DNA of 50,146 nt from Nemertoderma westbladi. Lineage: Eukaryota > Xenacoelomorpha > Nemertodermatida > Nemertodermatidae. The DNA is taken from contig JAUCBJ010006981.1 of assembly GCA_032718475.1 (NCBI GenBank), positions 1-50,146 of the forward strand, given 5' to 3'. Within the stretch, counting starts at the first letter, position 1. Each line of letters starts with the position of its first letter. The notes beneath the pieces are model-generated. The model had not been told where the DNA came from and ran no database searches. It was given only the letters and a program-made list of their open reading frames with translations. The position numbers and the translations under genes are program-made. Positions 1 to 10,136 of this stretch are shown here, piece after piece.

Positions 1-3000
1 AGATGGTTGTCGCTCAGAAGTAGTTAGAGTAAAGTCGTTATCTGTATCCTTTTCATATGTGAGTGCTCGATACACTGCGGTATTTATCATGTAACAGGAT
101 TCGTTTTCGTCGGAGAACTCGTCTGTATAGAATCCTTCCATCTCAGATTGATCAGTGTCGTTCACATCACTGAATTGGACATGTAGCTCGGAATCACTTA
201 CCTGATTCGGACTATTTCGATCGAATTCAGCGTGCAACAAGATATGATGTTTCGCACCACACTTTGCACACCTTATGTCAGAGAAACAGGTTCGCCGTTG
301 GTGTCCTTGTCTGAGGCAATTATAACATAACCGCTTATCCCACATGACTTCGCGTCTCTCCGTTAATGATTTCTTTAGAAATTCATCACACCTATTCAAA
401 TGGTGGGTCCCGTCACACAGCGCACATTTCGGTTTGATGTTACTTACCTTATTCTGAGTCACATTGTGTACACTTGCCTTTTCTTCGGGCTTTCTCACCT
501 GAATTCTCTTGGGAGACGTGGGAGGAGTTTTTCTTACCTGTTCTCTCCTGTCATTTGATCGAGACTTGAATTTACTCACCTGATCTTTAGGAATTTTATT
601 TACGTAATAAGATCTATCAGTGTCTTTCCCGCTATCTTCTCCTTGAGAAGTCTGGCTTTCGCCGTCGTCTGTATAACATACTGGTGTTACCTTTCTCCTA
701 GAGACGGGTTTTTCACTTACCTTGTTTTCCGGTGTCTTCTCCCTAGACAGTTTCAGGAGCTGTAATTTCACTTCTCCATCTAGGAATGACATGAGATCAG
801 CCATGGTAGGGTCTCGTCGTTGTTGTTCCATCATATATAACACTTTCTTATCCCAGCGTGTACCTACTCCACCTTTCGGTAAAGTAGAAGCCACTGCTCT
901 AATAACCATAGTGTTCTGATACTCATGAGACTTACCTAGCCAATCTAATTGTCTGCAGATCTCCTGGATCTCATCGGAAAACTCGATAATTCCGCTACTA
1001 ATAAACTTTCGGGGCGCTACTAATTTTGCATACAAGTACCCAGCGATATTATTCCTATTACCATACCTGATGTTTAGTGTATCCCAAACTTGTCTTAATC
1101 CGTCTGGATGTCCAATAAACTTTAACGCCATTAACTTGGGAGATCCTTCCAAGCACTCGATGAGGTATCTAAGTTTTTCTCCATTAGATAGTACAGAGTT
1201 CTGTATGTTATCTTTGTAATATTCATTAAAAGGTAACCATTTCATCTCATCTCCATTGAATTTGACGATCTCTCCCACCTTTACCGCTTGCCAGGCTTCG
1301 GTTCTAGCCATTTGACGCGTAAAACTTTCTTGGGCCATCGTGTTATTTAATATCGAGTTATCGGTATATAAATTTCTCGGATTATGATCAGGTCTATAGG
1401 GAATGTCATTATCAACAGGTCTATAATTACCCTTAATAGGGTTCACTATAGGAGTTTCTACTTCGCTAGCAGTATAGATGCGTGTAGGCTCCACACCTTG
1501 CGCATGAGATACTTCAGACCTAACAGGTTGACACATTGTTACAGAGGGTGGTGGTATACCCTTTTGCGTATTTACTAATTTGTCTCGTTCTAGCGCGATA
1601 CTTTGCTGCACTTCTTGCAACTCTAGCCTACTTTCCCTTACTGTGCCTTTGAATTGTTGAACTGTCTCCTGCATCTGTCCGAGCAGGAGATCCATCCCCC
1701 GTCGTCTCTCGTCCACCCATTCGACCGCCGAAGCGGGAGTCGCCAACGTTGTAGCGGGTGGACGAGGGACAACGGGCGACAAATCTGGAATATTTCGCTC
1801 GGGGTCCAGGACCTGAACTGTCTCCTGGGCAGTTCTACTGGGCACAGGTAGCTTAGTGCTATGCAGAGGGAATTTAGGGGTGGCTTCAGGGAGCACAGGT
1901 GTGTCTATCACCGAATGGGTGATTTCAAGAACAGGCCTAATTATTTCAGGCTCATCTACTATAGTAGGGAGTCTTTCTATTTTAATTATTTGGTCTGTGG
2001 GCTCTGTACTACCTAAGTTAGTGTTATTTAGTTGCCTTCTAACAGCTGGAGGCAAATCAGGCAATTTCTGACGGTGGAATGTTCTTTTACGTCTGCTTAG
2101 ACGAGATCTATTTCCTTTGCCTTCAGTATCGGTGGTATCGCCTTCTTCAGATGATGTATATCCCTGCCTTTTGGGAGTAGATCGATTCATCATCTGCATA
2201 TTACTAGCTGTTAACTGTTTACTGAAGTCGTCTTGCTTCTCTTGAAGATTTTCCAACTCCAGTTGGGCGATTTCTTCAGCCGCTCTCCGTTCTGCTTCCG
2301 CCACCGCTGCCGCTTTTGCCTCTGCCGCTGCTTCTGCTGCTGCCGCTTTTGCCTCTGCCGCTGCCGCTTTTGCCTCTGCCGCTGCTTCTGCTGCTGCCGC
2401 TTTTGCCTCTGCCTCTGCCTTTGCTGCGGCCTTTCTGTCTTCTATACGTTTTTTCCTTACTTGTTCTTCTTGTTCTCTAACGATGCGGAGTTGTTCATCG
2501 AATTTAGCCTGGTTCTCAGCCCTCATTTCCACATCGATGGCATCCAACACAAGCTTGGTTCCTTCGCTATTAGGGCTAAGTCCATCTAACCTTCTTCTCA
2601 ATTCGTCATTACCTAAAAAACGTTGATAGTCCGACAGATAGATGTCAATGGCATCTCTCTTATGCGGCTTCTCTGCCGTCGCTTCACTTTCCACTTGGGA
2701 AAAAGTAGCGTCTGTTGATTCTCCTTGGGTTGAGCGCTCCTCCAGCTGAGCTTTCCACTGAGCTGTTCCTTGAACTTGGCGACTCACCCGTTGAAACCAA
2801 GTCTTTACGGCAACTTGCAACGACGTGTCTTGTCTTCGTTTAGAAGCCTCCTCAAAGGCCGATAATATTAACCTGATTCGTAGAATTCTTTCTCTTACTT
2901 GATAAAGCAGCTGTCCCTGCTCTTGAGGTCCTTGAGGTTGTTGTAAAAGTTGCTTTTCTACTCGCTCCATAGAGCTGAAGAATCCCTGTGCGTATCCGGC

Positions 3001-3606
3001 TGCGGACCTCTTCCACACAGCTGGATCGATGGTTTCCTTGGCTACTCCCATCCGGTGTATGTCTTCCCAGGCAGCTTCTGATAAATCAAACGGGAGTCCG
3101 GGTCCGGGGAAGTTCCATTGCGACTCGACAATAGACTTCAGTTCTTCACTCGTGTATCCCGCATAACTATCTCTAGTTGACCGTTGACTTCTCGCCCAAT
3201 CGATCTGGTGTTCTTCCACCGCGATCAATAGCCTAGTGAGTACGGCTGCAGGAAGGATGAGAAGGGGATCCGTATAAACCGCATCCGTCATCTCTGCTCC
3301 GCGCTCGGGTGTCAGCTCTACAGTATCCTCACTACTGGAGCTGTTGGGCCGCTGAGGAATAAGTTCTTGACTCGCGGGTTGTTGCTGTTCCGCTGCTTCT
3401 TGGTCCCGCTTGACCTGAGCTCGGGTGCCTATGATAGACCTACGATGTTGGATTAGCCTAGGTTCTGTTATTACTACTGGAGGGATGACCTTCCTCACAG
3501 TGGGAGGTGAACTGAACTTACGACTAGACGGTTCTACGCCTCTATCTGAGTCGCAGATAGTTACATCTAATATACTGTCTGACAGGTTCTGCTTAGTATC
3601 AGACAT
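1..3606 (-). CDS. BEL/Pao retrotransposon Gag and start of polyprotein (partial, runs off left edge)
   Basis: Reading the minus strand from the ATG at 3606, one frame stays open for 1202 codons to base 1, so the C-terminal part lies outside the window. Residues about 389-446 are an Ala/Glu/Lys-rich helical stretch (AAAEAKAAAAEA type), probably a coiled coil. Residues about 775-860 resemble the DUF1759 Gag region of BEL/Pao elements (KFNGDEMKWLPFNEYY, then LIECLEGSPKLMAL and RYGN). From residue 1061 to about 1126 come cysteine/histidine knuckles in the BEL order: CALCDGTHHLNRC, then LCYNCLRQGHQRRTC, then CAKCGAKHHILLH. Such Gag proteins package the element RNA in cytoplasmic particles. Protease, reverse transcriptase, RNase H and integrase would follow leftwards, beyond base 1. 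No internal stop or frameshift was seen, so this copy may be young. Assignment to BEL/Pao is strong; the precise family is unknown. Confidence 0.85.
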   Translation of the reverse strand, partial: MSDTKQNLSDSILDVTICDSDRGVEPSSRKFSSPPTVRKVIPPVVITEPRLIQHRRSIIGTRAQVKRDQEAAEQQQPASQELIPQRPNSSSSEDTVELTPERGAEMTDAVYTDPLLILPAAVLTRLLIAVEEHQIDWARSQRSTRDSYAGYTSEELKSIVESQWNFPGPGLPFDLSEAAWEDIHRMGVAKETIDPAVWKRSAAGYAQGFFSSMERVEKQLLQQPQGPQEQGQLLYQVRERILRIRLILSAFEEASKRRQDTSLQVAVKTWFQRVSRQVQGTAQWKAQLEERSTQGESTDATFSQVESEATAEKPHKRDAIDIYLSDYQRFLGNDELRRRLDGLSPNSEGTKLVLDAIDVEMRAENQAKFDEQLRIVREQEEQVRKKRIEDRKAAAKAEAEAKAAAAEAAAEAKAAAAEAKAAAAEAAAEAKAAAVAEAERRAAEEIAQLELENLQEKQDDFSKQLTASNMQMMNRSTPKRQGYTSSEEGDTTDTEGKGNRSRLSRRKRTFHRQKLPDLPPAVRRQLNNTNLGSTEPTDQIIKIERLPTIVDEPEIIRPVLEITHSVIDTPVLPEATPKFPLHSTKLPVPSRTAQETVQVLDPERNIPDLSPVVPRPPATTLATPASAVEWVDERRRGMDLLLGQMQETVQQFKGTVRESRLELQEVQQSIALERDKLVNTQKGIPPPSVTMCQPVRSEVSHAQGVEPTRIYTASEVETPIVNPIKGNYRPVDNDIPYRPDHNPRNLYTDNSILNNTMAQESFTRQMARTEAWQAVKVGEIVKFNGDEMKWLPFNEYYKDNIQNSVLSNGEKLRYLIECLEGSPKLMALKFIGHPDGLRQVWDTLNIRYGNRNNIAGYLYAKLVAPRKFISSGIIEFSDEIQEICRQLDWLGKSHEYQNTMVIRAVASTLPKGGVGTRWDKKVLYMMEQQRRDPTMADLMSFLDGEVKLQLLKLSREKTPENKVSEKPVSRRKVTPVCYTDDGESQTSQGEDSGKDTDRSYYVNKIPKDQVSKFKSRSNDRREQVRKTPPTSPKRIQVRKPEEKASVHNVTQNKVSNIKPKCALCDGTHHLNRCDEFLKKSLTERREVMWDKRLCYNCLRQGHQRRTCFSDIRCAKCGAKHHILLHAEFDRNSPNQVSDSELHVQFSDVNDTDQSEMEGFYTDEFSDENESCYMINTAVYRALTYEKDTDNDFTLTTSERQPS

Positions 3607-3689
3607 GTTTATGTATACAGTTGAATGTCTACTGCTGTATTACAGTCTGAGCAAGTCTAGTAACTCAGTATTAACTGCTAGCCTAGTAA

Positions 3690-3990
3690 TTAATTACCGG
3701 TACTGCTACTCAGTGTAGTAGGATATATATATAATATATTAGAACACCGGTATGCTTTAGGTATATATAACTATATAAGTATTATTACAGACTAGGTTTA
3801 TCACAGAATACCGGTATAATTTTAGCACAAATATATAAATATATAATAGGCCTATCGGGAATACCGGTATACAGCTTACAGTTTGTAGTATATATAATTC
3901 TGGACTAGAATTAATTACAAGTACCGGTATAAGTTCAGCCTAAATTTATAGAAATAAAGATAATAGGCCTATCATAAATACCGGTATATC
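3690..3990. repeat. Degenerate tandem repeat, about 58 bp (117-bp double unit), each with ACCGGT
   Basis: ACCGGT occurs at 3696, 3746, 3810, 3863, 3923 and 3980, a spacing of 50-64 bp. Two longer matches containing TAATAGGCCTATC followed by ATACCGGTAT lie 117 bp apart (about 3850-3870 and 3960-3987). The rest of each unit is AT-rich and diverged. Confidence 0.55.
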
Positions 3991-4909
3991 AATTACTTTA
4001 AATAATTGAATTTCTGAATTTTTAGGGTTACTTGGTTACTTTACTTACTTTATTACCGCTATTTGAGCAGTAGACCAACTGATATTGAGACCTAATTGTT
4101 ATACGGTAGGCCTACTATTTATAAATCGTTAGATTTGATTTATAATATATATATACCCGTTTTAATGGGTTTAGTCAATGTTTGAAATAATAATGTTATT
4201 ATTTCTGGGGAGTAATCACTACACAAAGCGGTGCGCTTTCAGTGAAGTATTACTTATAGGACACTAAAACAAATAATTCTAATTTACCTAAGTTACTTAA
4301 TACTACAAATTACGTACAATTCGGGTGAGATTACAATCTCTAAATAAACACAAAAATTTACAAAAACACAAAATACGAATTTTTAGGGTAATTTTACAAG
4401 AAGTCTACAAACCAGTCTAACAAAGGGTTAGAATCTGGTTATTACAACGGACAGGGTACTACGGTATTTGAAATAATAAGTAGTAGTAAGTACACTGCGT
4501 TGTCCAGATAGGAAAATACCACCGCCTGACGACCTATAGCCGTATCGCTACAGGTACTACGTTATGTATCACGGAGTGTTCCTACCTAGAAGTTAATAGA
4601 GCTAATCGAACGTGCCTATCAACCACTTTACAACACAAATATAATGTCTACACTAATTACTTTCGGAAAGCACTGTACACTAAACCCTAAATTAGGTACG
4701 AGTACTTGTATAACATATAATCTGTAGTTAAATATACTTGAACAGCTAAAAGAACCACGGCATCTGCTGGAGTGACCGATGCACAAAATCACCAGTCTTT
4801 ACCTACGCCAAGCAGCCCGTGTAGTACCGGGGTTAATTTAACTATAGCGGTATGTATAACAAACACAATTACTGTAGGAACAAACTTGGGGAATGAATGT
4901 TGCGAATAA

Positions 4910-5500
4910 TCGCATAAACTCTGAATAATAAATATTACGCTACGCGTACAAACTACTCAAACAAAATGCAGACCAAACACTGACAGACTACTATCAAGCC
5001 TAAACAAACTACGGTATATGCAGACTCCGAAATAATTAGGTAGTATGCGTTCTAACCCAGTAGTACGACTTATTCTTTAGTTGGCGGTTTACCTTACAGC
5101 ATTCGCTGCCCCTACTTCCTAACCGTTCTTTATCGGACAAGTGATCTACACACGCTGCAATCCGTTCAGACCTAACAACAGCCAGACAACTATCCAGCCT
5201 ACAAATTATCTAAATAAATATTATACGCTACCCGTACAGACTTACACAAACAAAGTACAGACTAAACGATGGCAGACTACTCTCAAGCCTAAATAAACTA
5301 CAGGACATGCAGACTCCGAAATGATTAAGTAGTATGCGTTCTAACCCAGTAGTACGACTTATTCTTTAGTTGGGGGTTTACCTTACAGCATTCGCTGCCC
5401 CTACTTCCTAACCGTTCTTTATCGGACAGGTGATCTACACACACTGCAATCCGTTCAGACTTAACAGCAATCAGACAACAGCTCAGCCTACAAATTGTCC
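4910..5500. repeat. Tandem duplication with 289-bp period
   Basis: Two adjacent copies (about 4910-5198 and 5199-5500) share long near-identical blocks, for example ATTCGCTGCCCCTACTTCCT at 5101 and at 5390. They differ by scattered substitutions and small indels. No coding potential was seen. If this lies in the LTR or leader it could be a duplicated control region, but that is a guess. Confidence 0.75.
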
Positions 5501-5678
5501 GTACAATCTGATCAGGCTTACACGTCTTCTGTTCAATACTGGCCTACAAACAAATAAAACTTGACAGAAATAAGTAAAATCTCAATAAAAAACCAGGGCA
5601 GCCGTTCCCTGATTAAGTACTAAGACCTACCGGTATACAACAATCAAATCGAATAATACTAATATACTTATACGGGAA

Positions 5679-5830
5679 GTACCGGTTAGGACAGTTAGGC
5701 CTACGGACCTACAGAAGTACCGGTTCTGGCAGTTGGACCTACGGGCCTACAGCAGTACCGGTTCTTGCAGTTGGGCCTACTGACCTACAGATGTACCGTT
5801 CAGGTTTACCGGTTGACCGGTACTTTCAAC
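5679..5830. repeat. 38-bp tandem repeat, about four copies
   Basis: Units start at 5679, 5717, 5755 and 5793, each beginning GTACCG(GTT) and containing CAGTTGG(G/A)CCTAC and a second CCTACAG. The last copy is diverged and runs into two further ACCGG motifs. Confidence 0.7.
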
Positions 5831-7189
5831 TTTATTGCTTACTGCAATAAAGAAGCTATATCCTTTAATGTTCGCGCTTTCAGACCTTTGGCAGTTTAAC
5901 CCGCCAAATTAAGATGTCTTCTAGATATTAAATCGCTTTTTAGCCTATGACAAGTATTTGATTCACTACACTAGTCGAAACCAATCTGTGCGCGATCATT
6001 CACCCGCTGGATATTCCCGGGAGATTGGGTTCGACGGTTTAATTTTTATTGCTATGTAAGCCTAATGTATTATTCGACTGACAGTATTATATAATCTCTG
6101 ACAATATTATTCACCTTAGGGAATATTAACAGTTCCTTTAGGACGTGGCGCTTTATCTATATAAACAGAGTTATGACTTAAACTACTCACAATGATATGG
6201 CTTAATTATAATTCACATATATGGCGCATTCTTTAGGAAATGCTTCTTTAACAGACTCACTCATACACAATGCTGCACAATACTGCACACTAATCTGCCA
6301 ATCTTCACTGATTTTAGTCACATATAAAAGGAACACAGACTGACTCATGTAGGGTCTATCAAATAACATTAGATTCACTTCAAACCACTTTAACATAAGT
6401 CACAATCGTTATTGGTAACCTTTCTCTCTTACCTTCGGTATATCAAGAATATTGGGTTTTCGGGGTTATTTCTCGTTATTCCAATATAATAATTCATCAA
6501 CAAATATAATGAATAACCGACAACAAATAGCAGTATACAGTATCGATTGAGCAGGTAATTTTAGCAGTTTCAGCAGTTATACGTCAGTTATTAAAAGCCG
6601 TGTGGTACGGTGTGTCAAATGCGTTAAAGGATATATGTCCTTATAATTAAACCTACTAGTGTTGAGCTAAAAAGCAGAAAGCATAAAACACTACAAAGCC
6701 GTTCTTTCGTGGCTTTGAAAAACTCGTGACTATTACTCTATACGAGGATACCAACTACCCTTATTCCACGAAGCTCCCGTTCAACACAGAGAAAGAGCAG
6801 TGAGATAGGAAAATTTCAGTTCAGTAGCTCTGTGATAGGTCAAAATCAAGGCTAACTCAAATTCTATTGGGAGATACAAAAACAAGGCTATGACGCAACC
6901 TTCCTAGGCTGGTTGGCCGATTAAACAGAGCCCAGATACCTGCGTACAGCAAATCAGCCAATAAGCTGGTAGCTTGCACTATTTTAGCTATAGATCCCCT
7001 TGAGAGTATTCTAGCGACCGGGGGGGAACTGGCCAGCAAGGCAAACGAATCAGTTATCCCACAAAAGCTTTTACAATAATACTGTAGTGTAGTAGACCTA
7101 GCGTACCGTACAGCCACACAACACAACAGTGGCTATTCTACAATTTTATTTGGAGTTATTGGTTGCTTTTTTTGGTTAGGGTTTAAGTA
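5831..7189. other. Stretch without a recognisable gene
   Basis: Only short open frames occur here (at most about 89 codons) and none resembles a known protein. Positions 6850-7128 on the minus strand may be the start of the LTR. The rest is AT-rich and unassigned. Confidence 0.5.
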
Positions 7190-7435
7190 CCCTTAATCAA
7201 CATATTAAGTAAATTACTTAATCATCATACTGTATTAAGTAAATCCTTAATCATCATACTGTATTAAGTAAATCCTTAATCATCATATTAAGTAAATCAC
7301 TTAATCATCATATTAAGTGAATCGCACTTAATCATCCATCATATTAAGTAAGTCACTTAATCATCCATCACATTAAGCAAGTCACTTAATCATCCTATTA
7401 AGTAAATCACTTAATCATCATATTAATCATCACTC
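7190..7435. repeat. Minisatellite of 25-29 bp, about nine units
   Basis: Units have the form TATTAAGTAAATCACTTAAT followed by CATCA, with inserts such as CTGT or CATC that make some units 29 bp. The core TTAAGTAAATTACTTAA of the first unit is nearly palindromic. Confidence 0.8.
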
Positions 7436-7639
7436 GGATTGTTGTGCTTATTACTAAATTATTTATTACTAAATTATTTTTTACGTATTCATTTTAACGT
7501 ATGATGATATTACTGTAATAACTATTTATATTGCAAGAAATATTTTTAAATTTATTTTATTTAAAATTATTATATTTATTTAATTATCTATTTATCTAGT
7601 AATATTAGTACAAATCTGATAGATTTAAGCTTGAACGGA

Positions 7640-7990
7640 TGAAAAACGAGAAAAATGGGAGAAGGATTTCACTTTCGGACATTTCGCCCTCTAGCGGCAG
7701 ATTGGGGAACTGCAAATGAATTAGCGTCCTTTGGACGACACAGCTAAAAGATCTAGTACATATCTAATAAGTTTCAGCTTGAAAGCATCATAAATAACGA
7801 AATGGAAGATATCTAATAAGTTTCAGCTTGAAAGCATCATAAATAACGAAATGGGAGAAAGTTTTCACTTTCAGACAATTCGCCCTCTAGTGGCAGTCTG
7901 GATAACTCCTGACGGATTAGCCTCCTTAGAAATACACAGCTAATGGTTTAGCTAGCACATATCTGCCAAGTTTGAGTTTTAACTGGTTAA
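7640..7990. repeat. Interspersed-type repeat with CGCCCTCTAG motif and internal 50-bp duplication
   Basis: Two related segments each contain TTTCACTTTC, then a CGCCCTCTAG(C/T)GGCAG motif, then ACACAGCTAA and ACATATCT (from about 7670 and 7860). A 50-bp stretch beginning TATCTAATAAGTTTCAGCTT is tandemly duplicated at 7761 and 7811. This looks like a short nonautonomous element with an incomplete duplication; the family was not recognised. Confidence 0.45.
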
Positions 7991-8386
7991 AAGCAAAGTA
8001 CCGGTAATGGTAGCGAGAGGACATTTAATGTTTTAGATTATTTAATTGAATGTGTCTGAGAGTCTATCAGTCTATCTTGCATCTCCAATTCATGTTCCTA
8101 TTGATGCCTGAAAATTTTCAACTCCACAGCTTTAAATTTTAAATTCCTTATTAGCATGTCAAAATCGTTAACAACATCGATGAAAGTCAACGACAATAAT
8201 AATAATTAGCAAAATATTGAACTAATTCTGGATTTTCAGTACCGGTATGCCAGTCCGTTCCTCAGTAATACTTGGTTGCAAAGGGGAAATTGTGAAAGTG
8301 AAACATTTTCTAAAGACAGACTCGACTGCTACTACTACTTGCAGACTTGCAGAGATTACCATCTGTAATAGGCACTACAGTACAGT

Positions 8387-8394
8387 ATGCACAG
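8387..8394. repeat. Target-site duplication ATGCACAG, left copy
   Basis: The same 8 bases occur at 10129-10136, directly outside the two ends of the inverted-repeat element. Eight to eleven bases is the usual duplication length of Mutator-like transposons. Confidence 0.7.
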
Positions 8395-8590
8395 GGTTCC
8401 GCGTCGTTGGGTCCTTTGGTCGTTAGGTCCTGCGTCGTTAGGTCCTGCGTCGTTAGGTCCTGAGGCATTAGGTCCTGCGACATTAGGTCCTGCGTCATTA
8501 GGTCCTGTTGTGTCATATCGTGCGACGTTAGGTCCTGTGGAGCGTCGTTAGGTCCTGCCTGCCTGCGTCGTTAGGTCCTGTATTCCACTA
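8395..8590 (+). repeat. Left terminal array of about 15-bp repeats (TTAGGTCCTG core)
   Basis: About ten copies of TTAGGTCCTG, linked by variable CGTCG, CGACA, GGCA and similar spacers. The reverse complement of this array is found at the right end. Confidence 0.8.
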
Positions 8591-8789
8591 CTGTACAGTG
8601 AACAGGCTGACAGCAGGACAGGTACCGGTGTCCGGTAGGCCACTGTATACTGGTATACAAGGTATATGGCAATATTGTAGGTACCGGTAGTAGAAAGGGT
8701 AGGTCGGTATAAACGGTAGGTTGGGCCTGAGAACAGCCTACCGTGACAACCCTGCAGTAAAGAGGTGGATTTGAAGGGTTGTAGCTCTT

Positions 8790-9297
8790 TGTATGGTTCC
8801 TGTCCCCTTAGTGCTTCATGTCTTCGAGCAATTAAAGACAGATGTACCAGTTGTAGGACCACCCGGCGATATACAATTACGTGTTTTCATTGACTACTTT
8901 GTGCGGTGGCTGCGCCCTGATATGTTAGAAATATGGAACCATTACCAGATTACGACAATAATGGACCACGAACGACCAACCATGCGGAAGGTTATCATAA
9001 TGCTCTGCGAACGCATTTCCATCACAAACATCCTGATTTAGGGGAGTTCCTGTTTGTTGTTCAACAAATTATTCACAACTGCGCAATTCGGGGACGTAAA
9101 TTATTGGTTGGCATGTAGCCCAACCAAAGCGACCAAGTTATCTAGGAATTGATCGCGAAATAAAGTTGGCGAGGGATGATCTTGCTTCTAAATTGGACCA
9201 CATGGCAGACAACATTATTCCAATCCTAATACCCCAGCTACTGTATCCATACCTTGATCGAATGGAAAAGTTAGTCGCAGGGAAATCATTGCTGTAA
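8790..9297 (+). pseudogene. C-terminal fragment of a Mutator-like (MULE) transposase, frameshifted
   Basis: The fragment reads in three successive frames. The first gives VFIDYFVRWLRPDMLEIWNHY. The second (from about 8950) gives YDNNGPRTTNHAEGYHNALR followed by HPDLGEFLFVVQQ. The third (from 9118) gives PSYLGIDREIKLARDD and ends KLVAGKSLL at a TAA near 9297. The motif GPRTTNHAEGYHN followed by a HPDLGEFL-like segment is the conserved tail of MULE transposases. The catalytic core that would lie N-terminal is absent, so only the last part was captured or remains. It lies inside the inverted tandem-repeat element, which fits its being the remnant of the element's own gene. Two frameshifts make it nonfunctional. 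Confidence 0.6.
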
Positions 9298-9676
9298 GGA
9301 TCCAGTTCTTATTGTTGGATTACTACTTAACCGTGAACTTGAAAGAACTACTTAACTGAGTTATTTTTGTATACCGGTACCATTCAAAATCGTTCTAATT
9401 TTTACTTTAATCATTTATTCATTCTTTATAGTGTTGTGTTTTGTGTTATCATATGTTAATGTTGTTGAACATATGTGAAAATATGTGTTAGTAATGTTGA
9501 AGATAAAAGTAGTGCGGCTATTTGAATCAAGTTTTGAGTGGGCGTTTATTTGGGAGCGGGAGGGAGGGGGAACTTTTTTCTATTTATGTGAACTATTTTT
9601 GTAGGTCGTATGAGCAGTGCTCATGGGAACTGTGCTAGTCAATTGGTTTAGGAGAATGGTTTAGGGACGCAGTACT

Positions 9677-9845
9677 CGTCACCATAGAACATTACAAGCC
9701 TCGTTGCGCTCGTCCTGTTTTATCCGAAAATATATTTCATAACGTAGACTGACGATGAACTAAAGATGACACTATGTCGTCACCATAGAACATTACAAGC
9801 CTCGTTGCGCTCGACCTGTTTTAGTCGAAAATATTTCTCATAACG
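9677..9845. repeat. Direct duplication with 101-bp offset inside the MULE element
   Basis: The block starting ACCATAGAACATTACAAGCC occurs at 9681 and 9782, with matching sequence through TCGAAAATAT. Confidence 0.8.
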
Positions 9846-9939
9846 TTAACCTTATAACTATGAAAAATGACAAAATGAAATGTGAAATTAAAAATTAAAA
9901 AAACTGAAAAATCTGGAAACCCCCCAATCGCCAAAGCCG

Positions 9940-10128
9940 CAGAGGACCTAATGACGCAGGACCTAACGACCAAAGGACCTAATGACGCTATTATAGAAGA
10001 CCTAATGTCGCAGGACCTAATGACGCAGGACTTAACGCCGCAGGACCTAATGCCGCAGGACCTAACGACCACTCACAGGACCTAATGACGCGGGACCTAA
10101 CGACCAAAGGACCTAATGACGCGTTACC
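9940..10128 (-). repeat. Right terminal array of about 15-bp repeats
   Basis: This is the inverted counterpart of the left array: repeated CAGGACCTAA with linkers such as TGACG and CGACCAAAGG. The outermost 28 bases read inward match those of the left end with a few mismatches. Confidence 0.8.
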
Positions 10129-10136
10129 ATGCACAG
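10129..10136. repeat. Target-site duplication ATGCACAG, right copy
   Basis: Matches 8387-8394 exactly, immediately outside the right terminus. Confidence 0.7.

Larger units (their letters stand above)
3607..7128 (-). other. Probable leader and 5' LTR side of the BEL/Pao element; borders unresolved
   Basis: This stretch lies upstream of the Gag ATG and holds no credible gene. It is rich in ACCGGT and AGGCCT palindromes and in short tandem duplications, listed separately. On the minus strand a TG dinucleotide at 7128 (TGTTGTGTTGTGTGGCTGTA) has the form of an LTR start, and the DNA just beyond it changes character to an unrelated minisatellite, so 7128 is a candidate outer edge. I could not identify the inner LTR edge or primer-binding site, and the second LTR is outside the window. 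Part of this span could be host DNA. Confidence 0.35.
8395..10128 (+). mobile_element. MULE-like DNA transposon with tandem-repeat inverted ends (foldback type)
   Basis: The 1734-bp element is bounded by ATGCACAG on both sides. Its outer ends are inverted copies (left GGTTCCGCGTC, right read inward GGTAACGCGTC). Both ends continue as arrays of about 15-bp direct repeats built on TTAGGTCCTGCGTCG, in opposite orientation at the two ends. Between them lies a decayed fragment of a Mutator-like transposase. The architecture recalls Drosophila Foldback/NOF elements, in which long inverted termini of short direct repeats enclose a MULE-type gene. With frameshifts in the gene, this copy is probably nonautonomous. 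Confidence 0.7.

Noticed and set aside
2233-2589. Plus-strand Cys/Arg/Phe-rich 118-codon frame
   Set aside because: It is the antisense shadow of the Ala/Glu/Lys-rich part of the BEL/Pao Gag frame.
8395-8590. TTAGG motifs as telomeric repeats
   Set aside because: The repeat is about 15 bases (TTAGGTCCTGCGTCG), not a pure TTAGGG or TTAGG array, and is inverted at the two ends of a transposon.
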